The notes below the pieces were generated by a model that was not told the DNA's origin, made no database searches, and saw only the letters and a list, made by a program, of their open reading frames with translations. Shown piece after piece: positions 1-9,329 of a stretch of 64,000 bases of DNA (positions are counted from its first letter, which is position 1; each line of letters opens with the position of its first letter). The DNA is from Betaproteobacteria bacterium (GTDB lineage Bacteria > Pseudomonadota > Gammaproteobacteria > Burkholderiales > Burkholderiaceae_C): NCBI GenBank assembly GCA_013289985.1, contig JABCYW010000004.1, positions 1-64,000 on the forward strand. The letters are read 5' to 3'. The translations under genes and the position numbers were made by a program.

Positions 1-203
1 CCCTCGGCACACGCGGACGAACCTTCACCGAGTGCCCTCGGAATGAGGCCGTCCAGGCCGAATTCAGGCGCCCGTTTGACGTCGAGCCAAGTGCGCGCCC
101 ACCTTGGCGCAGCGGGTAACCTCGACCCGCGCGAAGCGTCAAACCCGAAACCCGAAGAATCTACCATCGAGCAGGAAGAACCTCTCTTCCGGCCAGAAAG
201 CAA
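1..203. other. Left-edge stretch with no recognisable gene
   Basis: I see no supported gene here. A minus-strand reading frame starting at 167 stays open to the window edge for about 56 codons. Its third codon positions are far less GC-rich than those of every real gene in this window, and the product resembles nothing I know. In many betaproteobacteria spoT follows rpoZ on the same strand, but its conserved start is not visible here. Confidence 0.5.
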
Positions 204-231
204 AAAGCCCGTGTCTTTCGACACGGGCTTT
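204..231 (-). terminator. Rho-independent terminator after rpoZ
   Basis: A perfect 12-bp stem (204-215 with 220-231) closes a 4-nt loop. On the minus strand it is followed by a run of five T (positions 206-202). It lies 27 bases past the rpoZ stop and fits an intrinsic terminator for the gmk-rpoZ unit. Confidence 0.9.
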
Positions 232-257
232 CGAAGGGGGACAGGCGTCGCGAGCGA

Positions 258-461
258 TCAGGTCGGAACCTTGCGCAGCATTTCCTTGCCGATCTCGCCG
301 GCGGCGATCTCGCGCAGGGCGGTCACGCCGTGCTTGTTCTTGGACTCGATCTTGGGCGTGTGGCCCTGGCTCAGCATGCGCGCGCGGTAGGTGGCGGCGA
401 GCACGAGCTGGAAGCGGTTGGGGATCTTTTCCAGGCAGTCTTCAACGGTGATGCGGGCCAT
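258..461 (-). CDS. rpoZ: RNA polymerase omega subunit
   Basis: A 67-residue protein with the family's typical N-terminus ([17 protein letters not shown]) and the conserved helix that packs on the beta-prime subunit. Omega helps fold and assemble beta-prime into core RNA polymerase and, in proteobacteria, forms part of a ppGpp site. The length is normal for betaproteobacteria. It lies 80 bases downstream of gmk on the same strand, the usual gmk-rpoZ order. A strong terminator follows directly, so any spoT gene further left would need its own promoter. Confidence 0.97.
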   Translation of the reverse strand: MARITVEDCLEKIPNRFQLVLAATYRARMLSQGHTPKIESKNKHGVTALREIAAGEIGKEMLRKVPT

Positions 462-541
462 GTGGATTCCTAGGCTTGGGACGAGAACAACGCGTTGACT
501 AGCGCTGGCGATGAAAAACCGACTCTCGCAGGCCGGCCGGA

Positions 542-1168
542 TCAGGCCAGGTTCAGCGCGGCGAAGACATCGGGGTGGTTGTCGCGCTGGGCAGCGAAGC
601 GCAGGGCTTCGGGCTGCTCGCGCACCACCGCGCGGAGTTCCGCCAGGGCCTTGTCGAGAGAGCCGTTGATTATAACAAAGTCGAACCGGCTGGTCTGGGC
701 CACCTCGTGGCGGGCGTTGGCCAGGCGCTGGGCGATGACCTCGGCCGCGTCCTCGCCGCGGCCGCGCAGGCGCTGGGCCAGCTCGTCCCAGCTGGGCGGC
801 AGGATGAACACGAGCAGGGCGGCGGGGAACAGCGTGCGGATCTGCAGCGCGCCCTGCCAGTCGATCTCCAGCACCACGTCCTTGCCGGCGGCCAGCAGCG
901 TCTCGACGCTCCGGCGCGAGGTGCCGTACCAGTTGCCGTGCACGTGGGCATGCTCGAAGAACTGGCCCGCGTCCACCATCTCGCGGAAGTGTTCGACGGT
1001 GGTGAAGTGATACTCGACGCCGTCGCGCTCCTGCCCGCGCGGCGCGCGCGTGGTGTGCGACACCGACACGGCCAGGTGCGGCTCGTGCTGCAGCAGCGCC
1101 TTGACGAGGGTGGATTTGCCGGCGCCGCTCGGGGCGGCGACGACGAAGAGCTTGCCGGGGAGTTCCAT
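542..1168 (-). CDS. gmk: Guanylate kinase
   Basis: This 208-residue cytoplasmic enzyme phosphorylates GMP to GDP with ATP. The P-loop GAGKST lies near residues 15-20 (APSGAGKST). The GMP-binding segment follows, with the conserved SHTTRAPR motif and GVEYHF. The length matches bacterial Gmk. It probably shares a transcript with rpoZ. YicC, often found upstream of gmk in gammaproteobacteria, is absent; a fatty-acid-hydroxylase-like gene lies 160 bases upstream instead. Confidence 0.97.
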   Translation of the reverse strand: MELPGKLFVVAAPSGAGKSTLVKALLQHEPHLAVSVSHTTRAPRGQERDGVEYHFTTVEHFREMVDAGQFFEHAHVHGNWYGTSRRSVETLLAAGKDVVLEIDWQGALQIRTLFPAALLVFILPPSWDELAQRLRGRGEDAAEVIAQRLANARHEVAQTSRFDFVIINGSLDKALAELRAVVREQPEALRFAAQRDNHPDVFAALNLA

Positions 1169-1328
1169 GGGGCGGGTGCGTCGGTATGCGGATTCAGGGA
1201 CTCGTCGGCGACCGCGCGTCGCGGGCCCGACAGGGCTTCCGAGTATCGCCGCAATCGACGCGCGGACCGCACTCCTGACCGACGCAGCGAGCCGGGTTGG
1301 CGGCAGGAATCCGCGCCGGCGCGCGTTC

Positions 1329-2057
1329 TCAGTCGCGCGGCGGTGCGTGGACGTCGCGGTAGAGCAGCATGTCGCCCAGCCGCTGTTCCAGGCCGTCGTC
1401 GTAGCCGCAGCGAGCGTCCCAGGTGGGCGGGTTCTCGTAGCTGCCGAACAGCATGTCCCACCATGTGATGTCGCCGTAGTTGTTGCGGTGGCGCCGGTGC
1501 TCGTGGTGGATGCGGTGCATCTCCGGGCGCTGGAACACGTAGCCGACCCAGCGCGGCGTGCGCACGTTGGTGTGATAGAAGAATTCGCCTAGCGCCGTGA
1601 GCAGCGTGTAGATCGCGCCACCCGCGGGGCTCAGCCCGAGCAGGGCGTACACCAGCACGCTGCCGATCATCGAGTTGACGGTCATCTCGACGGGGTGCTT
1701 GTAGAACGACGTGATCACCTCCAGCCGCGCGGGGCTGTGGTGGATCTGGTGGAAGCCCAGCCACAGCCAGTCCACCTCGTGGCGCGCCCGGTGCCACCAG
1801 TAGAAGACGAAGGTGGCGATGAAGTACGCGATCGCGGCGCCGGCCCAGGCGGGCAGGGCGCTGCCCAGGTGCAGCAGCGAGGCCGAGCGGGCCCAACGCT
1901 CCCAGGTGAAGCCGGCCGCGGTCACCACGGCCAGTTGCACGCCGTTGATCGCGAGAACGCGCCACCACCAGCCGCGCGACGCCGGCAGGCGCCAGCCGGG
2001 CAGGCAGCGTTCGAGCACGAAGCAGCACGCGAAGACCGCGAAGATCACGCCAAGCAT
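1329..2057 (-). CDS. Fatty acid hydroxylase/sterol desaturase family membrane protein
   Basis: A 242-residue integral membrane protein of the di-iron fatty acid hydroxylase superfamily. It has several hydrophobic segments and the histidine clusters that bind the iron pair: HRARHE, HQIHHS and, near the C-terminus, HRIHHEHRRH. Members hydroxylate or desaturate lipids or carotenoids at the membrane; the substrate cannot be told from sequence. The start overlaps the stop of the upstream YiiX-like gene as TGATG, so the two are probably translationally coupled. Longer in-frame extensions upstream are shadow sequence over that gene. Confidence 0.9.
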   Translation of the reverse strand: MLGVIFAVFACCFVLERCLPGWRLPASRGWWWRVLAINGVQLAVVTAAGFTWERWARSASLLHLGSALPAWAGAAIAYFIATFVFYWWHRARHEVDWLWLGFHQIHHSPARLEVITSFYKHPVEMTVNSMIGSVLVYALLGLSPAGGAIYTLLTALGEFFYHTNVRTPRWVGYVFQRPEMHRIHHEHRRHRNNYGDITWWDMLFGSYENPPTWDARCGYDDGLEQRLGDMLLYRDVHAPPRD

Positions 2058-2767
2058 CACGCCGCCGTGCCGTCGAAAACCGTCTTCAGGCCTGGCGTGT
2101 GCAGCACGCTGGCCGGCGTCACGGTCTCGCGCTGCCAGGGGATGCTGCCGAAGTACCAGGCGCGCCAGAAACCCACGTCGGCCCGCGGGGCGCTGGCCAG
2201 GAGCTGCCGGAAGGTCTCCACCCGGCCCACCTCGACGCCGGCGCCCTGCTGCAGCACCTCGCGCACGTAGCGCGAGCAGAACTGGCGGCGCGAACGGGTG
2301 TCGAAGCCGGTGTCGTAGAACACGTGGGCGCGCTGGTTCGCGGCCTCCACGATGGCGGCCTGCTGGGCCTCGGTGAGCGGCTCGGGCAGGCGCATCACGG
2401 CCACGCGGCTGCCGGCCGAGCGCGCCACGAAGCGGCTCAGGGTGGTGGTGCCGGAGAACGGGAACCGGCTCTCGCCGATCACCGGCTCCGCGCCGGAAAC
2501 ATCCAGCACGATGCCCACGTGGTTGGTCCAGGTGCCGGTGGCCTCGGCCACCTTGCGGAACGGGTAGGCGCCGATGCGCGTGAACACAATGTCGCCCACC
2601 TGCAGCGAGCGCGCAAGCGTGGCGACGGGCTCGGCGGCCAGCGCCGGGGCGGGCGTGTCGTCGCCGGCGTGGTTGCGGGCCTGGGCGAGGGCGCCCGTGC
2701 TGAAGGCGGCGGTGCAGATCGCGGCGATGGCGCCGAGGCGGCGCGGCGTGGAAGCGGTGCGGGGCAT
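2057..2767 (-). CDS. YiiX/YebB-like NlpC/P60-superfamily (permuted papain fold) secreted protein
   Basis: A 236-residue protein beginning with a Sec signal peptide ([20 protein letters not shown], cleavage near AQA). The mature part resembles the YiiX-like permuted papain-fold family (peptidase C92). It has a QVGDIVFT entry motif, the His of TNHVGIVLD, and the Cys of FCSRYV. Such proteins are putative amidases or acyl-transfer enzymes of the envelope with mostly unknown substrates. The start at 2767 is chosen because it begins the signal peptide; upstream in-frame codons do not look coding. It is coupled to the downstream hydroxylase-like gene. Confidence 0.82.
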   Translation of the reverse strand: MPRTASTPRRLGAIAAICTAAFSTGALAQARNHAGDDTPAPALAAEPVATLARSLQVGDIVFTRIGAYPFRKVAEATGTWTNHVGIVLDVSGAEPVIGESRFPFSGTTTLSRFVARSAGSRVAVMRLPEPLTEAQQAAIVEAANQRAHVFYDTGFDTRSRRQFCSRYVREVLQQGAGVEVGRVETFRQLLASAPRADVGFWRAWYFGSIPWQRETVTPASVLHTPGLKTVFDGTAA

Positions 2768-2968
2768 GCGTGGGTCCGGATGGCCGGTCGGTGGCGAAGG
2801 GGCGCAGCATCGCTCAGCTCGGCAGCGGGCGAAACCGGTTTGCCGGTGGTGTCGACCTGGTCGCTCGCCGGTATCGCCAGGCAATACCGCGAGCCGGCGC
2901 GAGCTCGCCGTCGACCGGCGCGCGCCGCACCGTTCGTGTCCGATCGCACACCGGAGGGCCGCGCGGGC

Positions 2969-2995
2969 TCAATCCACGCCCGTTCGCTCCGATAA
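2969..2995 (+). promoter_or_regulatory. Sigma-28 (FliA)-type promoter of the chemoreceptor gene
   Basis: TCAATCCA, then 11 bases, then TCCGATAA. The downstream element matches 7 of 8 bases of the enterobacterial FliA consensus GCCGATAA, and the spacing is exactly right. The upstream element keeps only the TAAA-like part (TCAA). It ends 35 bases before the gene start. Chemoreceptor genes are classic FliA targets. Confidence 0.6.
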
Positions 2996-3030
2996 CCCGG
3001 AACAGCAATCGTCAGATCACGGAGATGGCC

Positions 3031-4563
3031 ATGCAGTGGATTCAGCGCCTGAGCATTCGCAACAAGATGCTCGCGGCGTTCATGTCGATCATGTTGATGG
3101 CCGACCTGGGTGGCGGCATCGCGCTGTTCAACCTGGCTCGTGTCAACGAGGGCACGCGCGCCCTCGCCGCCGACTCGATGCCGCGCCTGCGCCAGGCGGC
3201 GGTGCTGCAGGCGGCGGTGCACGACCTGCGCATCGCCCAGTACCAGGCGATGCTGGCCGACGAGGATGCCGACCGCAAGGCGGCGGAAGGCGACGTCGCC
3301 AAGGCCATCGCCGCGGCCCGGGCGCAGGTGCAGAAGCTGTCTGCCAGTCCCGACGCCGTGGACGCGCGCGCGGTGGTCGACCGCGTCAAGGGCCGCTGGG
3401 ACGCCTACCTGCAGGGCAACGACAAGGCCATGCAGCTGTCCGGCGAATTCGGCCTCAAGGCCATGGGGGGCGACTACCGCAAGCAGTTCGACGGCCTGGC
3501 CGCCGACCTGGACGAACTTGCCGCCCAGGAAGGCCGTGTCGCGGACGCGCAGGTCAAGCATGCCGAATCCACGTTCGTCGCCACCCAGGCCTCGGTCCTG
3601 GGCGTGCTGCTCGTCGCGAACGTCCTGGGCTTGATCGTCGCCTTCATGGTGTCGGCGCGCATCGCCGTGCCGCTGGCGGCGGCCGCCCGCAGCGCGCGCG
3701 CCGTCGCGCACGGCGACCTGACGCAGCACCTGCCGGCCAGCAGCCAGGACGAGGTGGGGCGGCTCACCGCGGCGCTCAACGACATGCAGACCGGACTGCG
3801 CGACCTCGTCATCCAGGTGCGCGACGGCGTCCATTCGATGGGCAACGCGTCGTCGGAGATCGCCGGCGGCAGCATGCACCTGTCCAATCGCACCGAACAG
3901 CAGGCGAGCGACCTGCTGGAGACGGCGCAGGCGATCTCGCTGATGGCGGCCAACGTCGACGGCAACGCCGAGGCCGCGCGTCGCGCCGCCCAGGTGGCGA
4001 ACGACGCGTCCGCCGTCGCGCGCCGCGGCGGCGAGGTCACGAGCCGCGTGATCGAGACGATGGGCCGCATCAGCCAGTCGTCGTCGCGCATCTCGGAGAT
4101 CGTCGGCGTGATCGACGGCATTGCCTTCCAGACCAACATCCTGGCGTTGAACGCCGCGGTCGAGGCCGCCCGCGCCGGTGAACAAGGCCGCGGATTCGCC
4201 GTCGTCGCCTCGGAGGTGCGCAGCCTGGCGCAGCGCTCGGCCCAGTCGGCGCGCGAGATCAAGTCGCTGATCGCCAGTTCCGTCGAGGTGGTGCAGGAGG
4301 GCACGGGCCTGGTGCGCGACGCCGGCAGCACGATGCAGGACATGGTGGTGCGCGCCGACGAGGTGACGGCGCTGATCCAGGGAATCTTCAGCGCGACGGA
4401 GACGCAGTCGAGCGACATCGCCCGACTCGATCAGTCGATCGCCCGCATCAACGACGTCACGCACCAGAACTCCGCGCTCGTCGAGCAGAGCGCCGCCGCG
4501 GCCGCCAGCCTGCAGCAGCAAGGCCAGCGCCTCGGCGAGGCCATCGCCGCGTTCAAGACCTGA
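3031..4563 (+). CDS. Methyl-accepting chemotaxis protein
   Basis: A 510-residue inner-membrane chemoreceptor. There is a TM helix near 12-34, a periplasmic four-helix-bundle sensor of about 150 residues, a second TM near 190-210, a HAMP domain to about 263, and a long cytoplasmic signalling coiled coil. The hairpin tip that binds CheA/CheW includes [20 protein letters not shown]. No C-terminal CheR-tethering pentapeptide is present. Two ATGs compete (3025 and 3031). The GGAG at 3021-3024 touches the first but is ideally spaced for 3031, so 3031 is preferred. The ligand is unknown. Confidence 0.95.
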   Translation: MQWIQRLSIRNKMLAAFMSIMLMADLGGGIALFNLARVNEGTRALAADSMPRLRQAAVLQAAVHDLRIAQYQAMLADEDADRKAAEGDVAKAIAAARAQVQKLSASPDAVDARAVVDRVKGRWDAYLQGNDKAMQLSGEFGLKAMGGDYRKQFDGLAADLDELAAQEGRVADAQVKHAESTFVATQASVLGVLLVANVLGLIVAFMVSARIAVPLAAAARSARAVAHGDLTQHLPASSQDEVGRLTAALNDMQTGLRDLVIQVRDGVHSMGNASSEIAGGSMHLSNRTEQQASDLLETAQAISLMAANVDGNAEAARRAAQVANDASAVARRGGEVTSRVIETMGRISQSSSRISEIVGVIDGIAFQTNILALNAAVEAARAGEQGRGFAVVASEVRSLAQRSAQSAREIKSLIASSVEVVQEGTGLVRDAGSTMQDMVVRADEVTALIQGIFSATETQSSDIARLDQSIARINDVTHQNSALVEQSAAAAASLQQQGQRLGEAIAAFKT

Positions 4564-4589
4564 GAAGGCCGTCGCGCGCGGCGCCCGGG

Positions 4590-6653
4590 TCAGGCCGTCG
4601 CCGGATCGCTGGTGCGGGGGTGGCCGGTCTCCACGCGACCCGCGAGCCGGCACAGGAAGGCGTCGCTGCCGTCCGCGGTGACGCTCAGGTCGTACCAGCC
4701 GGCGCTGTCCTTCACGCTCCACGCCAGGGTCCGGCTCTGCCCGGGCGCCAGCGTGCAGCGGCGCGCCGCGGCTTTCGGATAGGCCGTGGCCTGCACCGCC
4801 AGGCGCACCGGCGCCGTGCCATGGTTGGCCAGCGTCAGCGCGAGCTCGCCGCCGCGGCCGCGCCGGTGCAGGCCGCGGGCGTGGACCGCCACCGCGGGGT
4901 CGTGGCGGAAGCGGCGATGGAACGCGCCCGGGCCCGTCACGACGACGTCGCCCGTGTCGATGGCCACCTCGTCCTCGAGCCGCTTGCCGGCCTCCACCGT
5001 GTAGCTGCGCGGCGCGGCGTTCGAGCCGGTCGCGCTCACGCGGAACACCGCGCCGGCCGTGCCGACGTTGGCGAGCGCGAGGTGGAAGCGCTGGCGTTCC
5101 GCGTCGAAGCGGCCGGCCACGTCGAAGTCGTAGGGCAGCGCCCGCGACGGCCGCAGCCCGCGCTCCTGCCGCGGCATCGCCTGCGGCCTGGCCGGCGCCG
5201 GCACCCAGTCGGGATGGCGGTCGGCATCGGGCGGCACGAAGGCGGTGGTCGAGGGCAGCGGCGCCAGGGACGCGTTCGGGTCGGCGAAGTTGAAGGCCGA
5301 CACCAGGTCGCCCGTGATTGCGCGCCGCCACGGGCTGATGTTGGTCTCGGGCGCCAGGCCGAAGCGGCGCTCGACGAAGCGGATCAGCGAGGTGTGGTCG
5401 AACACCTCGGAGCAGACCCAGCCGCCGCGCGTCCACGGCGAGACCACGAGCATGGGCACGCGCTGGCCGAGGCCGTACGGGCCGGCGGCGTAGTTGGCGT
5501 CGCCGGGGAAGTGCTCGCGCGCCGTGTCGACGGTGGACAGGCCCTGCGCCGGCGTGGCCGCGGGCGTGGGCGGCACCACGTGGTCGAAGAAGCCGTCGTT
5601 CTCGTCGTAGGTGATGAACAGCGCCGTCTGGCTCCACAGCGCCGGGTCGGCCGTGAGCGCCTCCAGCACCTGCGCGATGTACCAGGCGCCGTAGTTCGCG
5701 GGCCAGTTCGGGTGCTCGCTGTAGGCCTCGGGCGCGACGATCCACGACACCGACGGCAGCGTGCCGGCGGCGCAGTCGGCCTTCAGGATGTCGAACAGCG
5801 TCTGCTTCGGGTCGGCCGCGACGTGCGTGCCGGTGCGCGCCTTGTCGTACAGCGGCGAGCCGGGCTGCGCGTTGCGGTACTGGTTGAAGTACAGCAGCGA
5901 GTTGTCGCCGTAGTTGCCGATGTAGGCGTTGTCCGCGCAGCCCCAGTTGCCGGCCTTGTCCAGGCCGTCGCCGACGTCCTGGTAGATCTTCCAGCTGACG
6001 CCCGCGGCCTCCAGCTTCTCGGGCCAGGTCGTCCACGAGTAGCCGGCCTCGGCGTTGGTGATGACCGGCGCGTTCGCGCTCCCGTCGTTGCCGGTGCAGC
6101 CCGTCCACAGGTGGTAGCGGTTCGGGTCGGTGGGGCCCAGCAGCGAGCAGTGGTACGCGTCGCACACGGTGAACGCGTCGGCCAGCGCGTAGTGGAACGG
6201 GATGTCGGCGCGCGCGAAGTGCGCCATCGTGTTGGGGCCCTTGGCGGCGATCCACTGGTCGGAGCGGCCCTCGTTCCAGGCGCGCTGCGTGGTGGGCCAG
6301 TCGTGCGGCGTGCCCACCATGAACTGCAGGCCCAGGTGCGGCGCGTCGGGCCGGAACGGCAGCAGCTCGCCGCCGGGCGCCGGCTGGCGCCAGACGTCCT
6401 GGCCGTTCGGCAGCGTGGCGGGCCGCGGATCGCCGAAGCCGCACACGCCCTTGAGCATGCCGAAGTAGTGGTCGAAGCTGCGGTTCTCCTGCATCAGGAT
6501 CACGATGTGCTTCACGTCCTGCAGCGTGCCCGTCTCGCGGCGCGCGGGAATCGCGAGCGCCTGGCGGATCACGGGCGGCAGCGCGCCGGCGGCGGTGAGG
6601 CCGGCACCGAGCAGGGCCTGGCGGAGGAAGTCGCGACGGTCGTCGGATGGCAT
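4590..6653 (-). CDS. Phosphocholine-type phospholipase C, Tat-exported
   Basis: A 687-residue enzyme of the phosphoesterase family (PF04185) that includes Pseudomonas PlcH/PlcN; PlcN is of similar length. It begins with a twin-arginine signal (RRDFLRQALLGAG, residues 6-18). The metal/active-site segment MQENRSFDHYFG lies near 54-65, with later family motifs WTGCTGNDG, YDENDGFFDH and SPWTRGGW. The last ~180 residues fit the two beta-rich C-terminal domains (DUF756) of this family. It would hydrolyse phospholipids outside the cytoplasm, releasing a phosphorylated headgroup. It lies 15 bases after the ABC ATPase, as the last gene of the importer operon, so the headgroup is a plausible transported substrate. 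Confidence 0.92.
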   Translation of the reverse strand: MPSDDRRDFLRQALLGAGLTAAGALPPVIRQALAIPARRETGTLQDVKHIVILMQENRSFDHYFGMLKGVCGFGDPRPATLPNGQDVWRQPAPGGELLPFRPDAPHLGLQFMVGTPHDWPTTQRAWNEGRSDQWIAAKGPNTMAHFARADIPFHYALADAFTVCDAYHCSLLGPTDPNRYHLWTGCTGNDGSANAPVITNAEAGYSWTTWPEKLEAAGVSWKIYQDVGDGLDKAGNWGCADNAYIGNYGDNSLLYFNQYRNAQPGSPLYDKARTGTHVAADPKQTLFDILKADCAAGTLPSVSWIVAPEAYSEHPNWPANYGAWYIAQVLEALTADPALWSQTALFITYDENDGFFDHVVPPTPAATPAQGLSTVDTAREHFPGDANYAAGPYGLGQRVPMLVVSPWTRGGWVCSEVFDHTSLIRFVERRFGLAPETNISPWRRAITGDLVSAFNFADPNASLAPLPSTTAFVPPDADRHPDWVPAPARPQAMPRQERGLRPSRALPYDFDVAGRFDAERQRFHLALANVGTAGAVFRVSATGSNAAPRSYTVEAGKRLEDEVAIDTGDVVVTGPGAFHRRFRHDPAVAVHARGLHRRGRGGELALTLANHGTAPVRLAVQATAYPKAAARRCTLAPGQSRTLAWSVKDSAGWYDLSVTADGSDAFLCRLAGRVETGHPRTSDPATA

Positions 6654-6668
6654 CGGCAGAGTCGGATT

Positions 6669-7673
6669 TCAGGTGGGCAGGTATTGGAGCACGGCGGGGT
6701 CGGCGAACAGGTCGACGCTGTCGCCCGCGGCCAACGCGGGTTTGCCCAGGTCGTGCGACACCGTCACGAGATCGCCGGCCTCCGTCCGAAGCTCCACGCT
6801 CGCGCGCTGCTGCCCCACCCAGCTCTCCACGACCTGGGCGCGAAGCACCAGGCCGCCGGCCTCGCCGCGCAGGCTCAGGGCATCCTGCGGCATCGCCCAC
6901 CAGCCGGCGTCGCGCCGCAGCGTGCCCGGCGCCGTCGCCGCGGCGATCAGGTTGAACGCCCCCAGGAAGGTGGCCACCTGCCGCGTGGCCGGCTGGCGCC
7001 ACAACGCGGCGGGCGTGTCGCACTGCGCGATGCGGCCGTCGAACATCACCGCCACGCGGTCGGCCAGCTCGAAGGCCTCGGCGCGGTCGTGCGTGACGAC
7101 CAGGCAGGTCTGCCGCAACTGGCGCTGCAGGCCGCGGAACGAGCGCCGCAACGGGATGCGAAAGGATTCGTCGAGCGCCGAGAACGGCTCGTCCATCAGC
7201 AGCAGCGAGGGCTTGCGCGCGAGGGCGCGCGCGAGCGCCACGCGCTGGCGCTGGCCCCCGGACAGGCGCGCGGGGCGGCTGTCGCGATGCGCCTCCAGCT
7301 CCACGAGCCGCAGCAGCGCGTCGGCGCGTTCGGTCGCCGTCGCCTGGGCCACGCCCTCGGCCAGCAGTCCGAACTTCACGTTCTCCACCACCGACAGGTT
7401 GGGAAACAGCGCGTAGTGCTGGAACACGACGCCCACGCCGCGCTGCTGCGCGCTCGCGCTCGTGACGTCGCGTCCGCCGATGGCGATGCTGCCGCCGTCC
7501 AGCGCGGCCAGCCCCGCGATCGCGCGCAGCAAGGTCGTCTTGCCGCAGCCGGACGCGCCCAGCAGCGCGACGACCTCGCCGCGCGCGAGCGCCAGGTCGA
7601 CGTCGCGCAGGATCGCGCGGCCGCCCAGCGTCAGCGCGGCCTGTCGGACGACGAGTTCCTGCGGGTGTTCCAT
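6669..7673 (-). CDS. ABC transporter ATP-binding protein (2-aminoethylphosphonate/Fe/spermidine-type importer)
   Basis: A 334-residue ATPase. Walker A GASGCGKT is at 39-46, followed by a Q-loop (FQHYALFPNL), the signature LSGGQRQR, Walker B LLLMDEP and the switch His in THDR. A C-terminal TOBE-like extension of about 100 residues is typical of MalK/PotA/PhnT-type subunits. It energises uptake through the two adjacent permeases. Its start lies 43 bases inside the upstream permease gene. Longer in-frame versions reaching 8453 are shadows of that permease. The substrate is inferred only from context. Confidence 0.93.
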   Translation of the reverse strand: MEHPQELVVRQAALTLGGRAILRDVDLALARGEVVALLGASGCGKTTLLRAIAGLAALDGGSIAIGGRDVTSASAQQRGVGVVFQHYALFPNLSVVENVKFGLLAEGVAQATATERADALLRLVELEAHRDSRPARLSGGQRQRVALARALARKPSLLLMDEPFSALDESFRIPLRRSFRGLQRQLRQTCLVVTHDRAEAFELADRVAVMFDGRIAQCDTPAALWRQPATRQVATFLGAFNLIAAATAPGTLRRDAGWWAMPQDALSLRGEAGGLVLRAQVVESWVGQQRASVELRTEAGDLVTVSHDLGKPALAAGDSVDLFADPAVLQYLPT

Positions 7674-8437
7674 GCAATCAGTCCTTCCACCATCATTCCC
7701 ATCGCGGCGACCACCGCGAAACTCAGGCCCACCAGCGCGGCCGACAGATGTCCGTTGACGTTGCGCATGCCGTTCATCAGCGGCTGCAGCATCTCGATCG
7801 AGCCGCCCAGCAACAGGTTGGCGATCGCGAACTCCATCGCCGCCGTCACCCAGCACAGCAGCAGGCCGGCCACCAGCGCCGGCGCCAGCAACGGCAGCAG
7901 CACGCGGCGCAGCACGTAGCCGTCGCTGGCGCCCAGCGTGTGCGCGGCCTCCATCAGGGGCGCGACGTCCAGCTGGCGCATCGCGGCGGCCAGCGTCTTG
8001 TGCAGCAGCGGAAACAGCAGCGGCGAGACCACCAGCACGTAGACGACGCGCAGGTCCAGCCAGCCGCCCCAGCGGCCGACGAACAGCTCCAGCGCGCCGA
8101 TGGCGATCACCACGGGCGGGATCGCGTAGGGCAGCAGCGACAGCGCGTCCAGCAGCGCCGTGACGCGCGGCGACACGAGGCGTGCGACGATCGTGGCGGT
8201 GCCGCCCACCAGCAGCGTCAGCAGCGCGCTGGCCAGCGACAGCGCGAGCGTCTGCACCACGGCCGCCTGCACGCGCGGCGCACGCACCGTCTCGGCCATC
8301 CAGGCCCAGGTGGCGCCTTCGGGCAGCAGGCTGCGATCCCAGCGCGTGGAGAACGCGTACAGCAGCACCGCCAGCGGCGGCAGCAGGGCCAGCACGAGCA
8401 TCGTGAACAGCGCGAGGCGCGACCACGGGAACTTCAT
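7631..8437 (-). CDS. ABC transporter permease (second inner-membrane subunit)
   Basis: A 268-residue inner-membrane protein with about six TM helices. The EAA coupling loop reads EAAHTLGASDGYVLRRVLLP, as in binding-protein-dependent importers of the PotC/PhnV class. The start MKFPWSRL is followed at once by the first TM helix. It begins 61 bases after the preceding permease, and its end overlaps the ATPase gene, so the permease and ATPase are likely co-translated. It pairs with the permease at 8499-9329. Confidence 0.92.
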   Translation of the reverse strand: MKFPWSRLALFTMLVLALLPPLAVLLYAFSTRWDRSLLPEGATWAWMAETVRAPRVQAAVVQTLALSLASALLTLLVGGTATIVARLVSPRVTALLDALSLLPYAIPPVVIAIGALELFVGRWGGWLDLRVVYVLVVSPLLFPLLHKTLAAAMRQLDVAPLMEAAHTLGASDGYVLRRVLLPLLAPALVAGLLLCWVTAAMEFAIANLLLGGSIEMLQPLMNGMRNVNGHLSAALVGLSFAVVAAMGMMVEGLIAWNTRRNSSSDRPR

Positions 8438-8498
8438 GAGGAAGCCTCCGCACTGCGTGCTGCGGCGCGAGCGCCCTTCGGAGCGGCCGGGCGGGCGC

Positions 8499-9329
8499 TC
8501 ATGCGTCGCGCCCCCGCAGCCACCTGGCGAACAGGTTGGCGCCGCCTATGACCAACACCAGCAGCACGAACATCAGCAGGGCCAGCAGCGACGACAGGCC
8601 CGGGTTCGAGAAGATGTCGCCGCTGACCAGCGCCGCGATGCGCACCGCCAGCACGTTGGCCGACGTGCCCGACAGCGCGAACGGCGTGGCGTAGGCGGCC
8701 GCGGCGTTGGCGAACAGCAGGCTGCCCACCTCGACGAGGCTGGGCAGCAGCAGCGGCAGGCCCACGCGGCGCCAGAAGTGCGCCGGGCTCGCGCCCAGCG
8801 TCGCCGCCGCGTCCATCAGTCCGCCTTCGAGCATCTGCACCGGCTGCGCCAGCATCAGCGTGGCCAGCGGCACCTGGAAGCACAGGTAGGCCACGAACAG
8901 GCCGGCGTTGCCTTCGAGGTCGAACGGCAGCGCGATGCCCGCGCCCGCGAGCGCCTGCCGCAGCACGCCCTGCACGCCGAACAGCAGCGTCAGCGCCAGC
9001 GCCAGCGGCACGCCCGCGAAGTTGGCGCCGAGGTTGGCGAGCACCGAGCTCGCGCGGCGCCAGGACGGATGTTCCGCGAGCGCCACCGAGGCCGCGCCGC
9101 CGACGGCCAGCGCGACCAGCGTCGACAGCGCCGAGATCCACGCGGTGTTGACGATCGCCTTGAGGTAGTAGCTGTCGGCCACCAGATCGCGCAGCGCGCA
9201 TTCGTTGCCGCGCGCGCAGTCGGCCACGAAGCCGGCGCTGCGCCACGCGAACGGCAGCACCACCGCCAGCGCCACGATGGCCAGCAGCGGGGCGGCGGCG
9301 ATCCAGGCGGCGCGCTTGGACAGGTTCAT
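8499..9329 (-). CDS. ABC transporter permease (first inner-membrane subunit)
   Basis: A 276-residue multi-spanning permease. It has an N-terminal TM, a periplasmic loop with two Cys (residues CARGNEC), five further TM segments, and an EAA-like loop (DAAATLGASPAHFWRRVGLP). It resembles PotB/PhnU-type subunits. The start overlaps the stop of the phosphodiesterase gene by 4 bases (ATGA), showing tight coupling. Upstream extensions of this frame lie over the phosphodiesterase gene and are not real. Confidence 0.92.
   Translation of the reverse strand: MNLSKRAAWIAAAPLLAIVALAVVLPFAWRSAGFVADCARGNECALRDLVADSYYLKAIVNTAWISALSTLVALAVGGAASVALAEHPSWRRASSVLANLGANFAGVPLALALTLLFGVQGVLRQALAGAGIALPFDLEGNAGLFVAYLCFQVPLATLMLAQPVQMLEGGLMDAAATLGASPAHFWRRVGLPLLLPSLVEVGSLLFANAAAAYATPFALSGTSANVLAVRIAALVSGDIFSNPGLSSLLALLMFVLLVLVIGGANLFARWLRGRDA

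Noticed and set aside
1..167. Possible edge-truncated minus-strand gene (spoT expected after rpoZ)
   Set aside because: Third-position GC is too low, the product is unlike SpoT, and an intrinsic terminator separates it from rpoZ.
2479..7677. A 1732-residue minus-strand open frame
   Set aside because: Arg/Pro/Ala-rich nonsense overlapping the YiiX-like gene, the chemoreceptor, phospholipase C and ATPase in another frame; a typical high-GC shadow.
4620..7919. A 1099-residue plus-strand open frame
   Set aside because: Antisense to the phospholipase C and ATPase genes, which have clear family motifs; the product is a low-complexity His/Arg/Gly-rich shadow.
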